From Tetrahymena thermophila SB210 (lineage: Eukaryota > Ciliophora > Oligohymenophorea > Hymenostomatida > Tetrahymenidae), in NCBI RefSeq assembly GCF_000189635.1, contig NW_002476218.1, positions 372,001-436,000 on the forward strand: a stretch of 64,000 bases of DNA, read 5' to 3'. A program made the position numbers and the translations under genes. Position 1 is the stretch's first letter, and each line of letters opens with the position of its first letter. The notes beneath the pieces are model-generated. The model saw only the letters and a program-made list of their open reading frames with translations, ran no database searches and was not told the origin of the DNA. Below, in pieces: positions 61,765-64,000 of this stretch.

Positions 61765-63512
61765 TTTTGTTCTTAATTAAGGATAATTATAAATGTTTTA
61801 TTTGTGATTTATTAAAAATTTTAGATATTGCTAATTATTATTAGTTATGTTGATATTGGATTTTTTTTTTTAATTACTTATTATAAAAAATTTTGATTCC
61901 TACTTAAAAATAATGCATCAATTGTATGAATAATAATAACTAATTAGAATTTTTCTTCAAAAAAAATACAAGCATTATTTTTAAAGTTGCTTTGAAGTCT
62001 TAAATGCACTGAAAACTATTATCATATAGGTCCAACTATCTATTTTACTATTAGAAGTAAAATATAGACAATTTAAATTTCTATGCCTTATTTTTTAAAA
62101 TAAATAAATAAAGTCTAGATAAAAAAATTTTAACTAAGCGAATAAGCGAAAATTTAAAAGTAGACTTTTCAAATCATCAAATATCTTATAAAATTTTTTT
62201 AATAGTTTTATAAATTCTGAACTTCAATTACATAAAAAAATTTTTTTTGTAAATTGTCAATAATAATTATTTTTTCATATTTTATTTGAGTAAAAAATAA
62301 AATAATATAGTTTAATTTAAGGCTATAAATAGTTATTTAATTATTTGTTATCGTGTAGGATTAATTTATTTATATTTTTAAATTAAAGATTAATTAATTT
62401 ATCTATATACTTTCTAATCTAAATTTTTTTGAAATAGATTTTTATTTACCTTGTTTGTCATTCTTTTCTATGTAAGATTTTTTTCAAAATACAACTACAA
62501 GTTCTGTAGCTCTAAGTGCGATAATAAAGGCTTATGAAATAATTAAGAAAATTATTCTCAGTTTCAGAAAAGTTAAAGTCCTCTATTGTAATATCAAAAC
62601 TGTTTTTGTGTTTTCCAAGTTCCCTTTGTAAAATTATGGAGACTATTTTTATAAAAATTTTTAAAAATTAAGTCAAGTATATATTTTCAGAAGGTCATTT
62701 TGGTTACTTAGGGTTGTTTATGTATGGATCAGAAAGACCAAAAAAAAATTGAAAAATTTATTGAATATAATTTTTCTAACTCTCATTTTCGCTCATTATT
62801 ACATAATATATATTAGTTAATATTTTTGCAAATAGGATTTTAATTAACTTAATTATATTCAAAAATATACTTTTTCGAAATATTAATTTTTTTTTGCTTT
62901 GCTTGTTATAATTTTTGAAGGATTTTATAAGTATTTTGCACGCACGACTTAGTATAGAGAAAAATTAGATATTAAAACTACAAAAAATTAATTTGTTGTT
63001 GATTGATTGATTCTTAAAATTTGTATATAAATAATAAACATTATGAAATAAACTTACAATTTTTAAATTAAATTGAGATAGTTAGTTAGTCAGTTTATGA
63101 TTAAGAATAAGTTATTTTTTGCATTTTTGAATAATATTGTTATTATAATTAGTATATTTTTGAAGTAAAGTATAAAGTGAGTAGTTATTATTATAGTTTA
63201 ATATTAGAATGTGTTTTTCTTAATGCAGAATGGATTTTAGCAAATTGCTATTTTTATTTATTTATTTTTGTTAAATTCTAAATAGAAGTAACGAAAGAAA
63301 GAAGTAAATTATTATGTATTCAAGAAAGAACCGAGAAAAATTCAACTCTTAAAAACGTTTTAGGTTTATTAGAGCTCTGCTAGTAAATAATTTAAATATT
63401 TTGTTTTTTATGAATTATATTATTCATTTTGCGCAATAAATTTAAAACTTTTATTAATAATTTGGTGCTTATTAAAAAAAAACTTGTTCTTTCAATATTA
63501 TACATAATTCTT
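61765..63512. other. Intergenic region with a possible isolated exon
   Basis: Mainly A/T tracts. On the minus strand, 62458-62642 has raised GC and reads SIILQRELGKHKNSFDITIE then DFNFSETENNFLNYF after an AAAATAG acceptor, ending in TGA. It may be the last exon of a small or decayed gene whose start I cannot find. Confidence 0.4.
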
Positions 63513-63986
63513 TCAACTTGTTGCTTGAACTTCTATTTTTTAGGTTTAAAGATGCTACCTATTACTGTTGTTAGTTTAATTTTAGCTAATTTTTAATTCA
63601 TGTTCTACCCTTTTACGAACACTTTTTTCAGCTTTTAACTAGTTTTGAGTAAGACTTTTTTATGAATAAGGGCATTTAGGATTCTTTTTGAGCCAGTTTT
63701 TGATGCAGCATTCACCATAAACATGTCCACAAGGGTCTTTTACAGCATTCCTTACAACTCCAAGGCATATAGAGCAAATCAACTCTTCATTCATTAAATC
63801 TTCTTCGCTCATTTTAAATAAGTTAGTAGGGTGGCACTCTGATAGCTAGGGTGTTTTTGAGTCACCATAGGGAGTTTTGACAAGGTTATTAACTATTAAG
63901 TAGATTATTAGATTAATATTTTGAAAACTAAAAAAATTTTATTTACATTATGCGTTTTTAGAACTGCAGCATGAAATTTAACCCAT
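63513..63986 (-). CDS. N-myristoylated RING/U-box-like protein
   Basis: Start at complement 63984-63986 gives MGQISCCSSKNAQ, a textbook N-myristoylation signal with adjacent Cys pair for palmitoylation. A 54-base intron (63893-63946) joins in phase to NLVKTPYGDSKTPQLSECHP, then EELICSICLGVVRNAVKDPC and GHVYGECCIKNWLKKNPKCP followed by YSQKSLTQNQL. The first half looks like a RING (CSIC, PCGH), but the fifth zinc position is Gly and the last is Ser, while WLKKNPKCPYSQKSL matches the U-box strand-helix pattern. So the fold is probably RING/U-box, and zinc occupancy is questionable. A basic, Gln-rich tail ends at TGA, complement 63513-63515. A membrane-anchored E3 ubiquitin ligase is the natural guess. 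Confidence 0.75.
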
Positions 63987-64000
63987 TTTGTTAATCTTTA

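Noticed and set aside
1-64000. Mobile elements or old virus copies
   Set aside because: No reverse transcriptase, integrase, transposase, capsid or polymerase frame, and no long terminal repeats, were recognised on either strand.

Overview
The window is macronuclear-type DNA of a ciliate, most likely Tetrahymena or a close oligohymenophorean relative. Three things show this. TAA and TAG occur constantly inside otherwise conserved protein frames, where they read as Gln, and only TGA ends them. The DNA is extremely AT-rich, with coding islands of visibly higher GC set in long A/T tracts. Introns are short, begin GTAA and end in T-rich TAG/AG. All products below were read with UAA/UAG = Gln. Exon joins were inferred by eye from GT..AG sites and frame, so internal boundaries are approximate.

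Layout. 1-3718 (+) LRR protein with a degenerate Ras-like GTPase domain, 5' end outside the window. 4048-7106 (-) Na+/H+ exchanger. 7846-9228 (+) MidA/NDUFAF7-type methyltransferase. 10037-12440 (+) LMBR1/LMBD-type multispanning protein. 13226-16838 (+) large protein with a C2-like region. 17468-18582 (-) sterol desaturase/fatty acid hydroxylase. 19761-21963 (-) proteasome lid subunit RPN3. 23829-24875 (+) MORN-repeat protein. 25744-26232 (+) Ctr copper transporter. 27756-28292 (-) Asterix (PAT complex) homologue, divergent from 28620-29273 (+) GEP4-like PGP phosphatase. 29753-34054 (-) large Gln/Asn-rich protein with an EF-hand-like N-terminus. 35295-39026 (+) SR-protein kinase. 40337-40703 (-) two tandem tRNA-like genes on an initiator-tRNA-like scaffold. 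41345-41974 (+) RPB7-like RNA polymerase subunit. 43013-44938 (+) RRM/zinc-knuckle/RS splicing factor. 46784-48886 (+) intronless acidic, LRR-like protein. 50012-54210 (-) protein with a PX domain and a probable START domain. 57074-58724 (+) homogentisate 1,2-dioxygenase. 59413-60132 (+) small hydrophilic protein. 61313-61764 (-) SVIP-like p97 cofactor. 63513-63986 (-) putatively N-myristoylated RING/U-box-like protein.

These are ordinary nuclear housekeeping and ciliate-expanded genes, not an operon or mobile island. Some neighbours share a theme: an SR kinase close to an RS-domain splicing factor with an RNA polymerase subunit between them; an SVIP homologue next to a lipid-anchored E3-like protein; an ER membrane chaperone subunit sharing a 327-bp divergent promoter with a phospholipid-synthesis phosphatase. 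The most unusual items are the tandem tRNA-like pair with a non-canonical anticodon loop, the LRR/pseudo-GTPase fusion, the PX-START combination, and an intergenic stretch near 45.0-46.0 kb whose base composition is too GC-rich for spacer. No CRISPR array, LTR element, LINE or DNA transposon was recognised.
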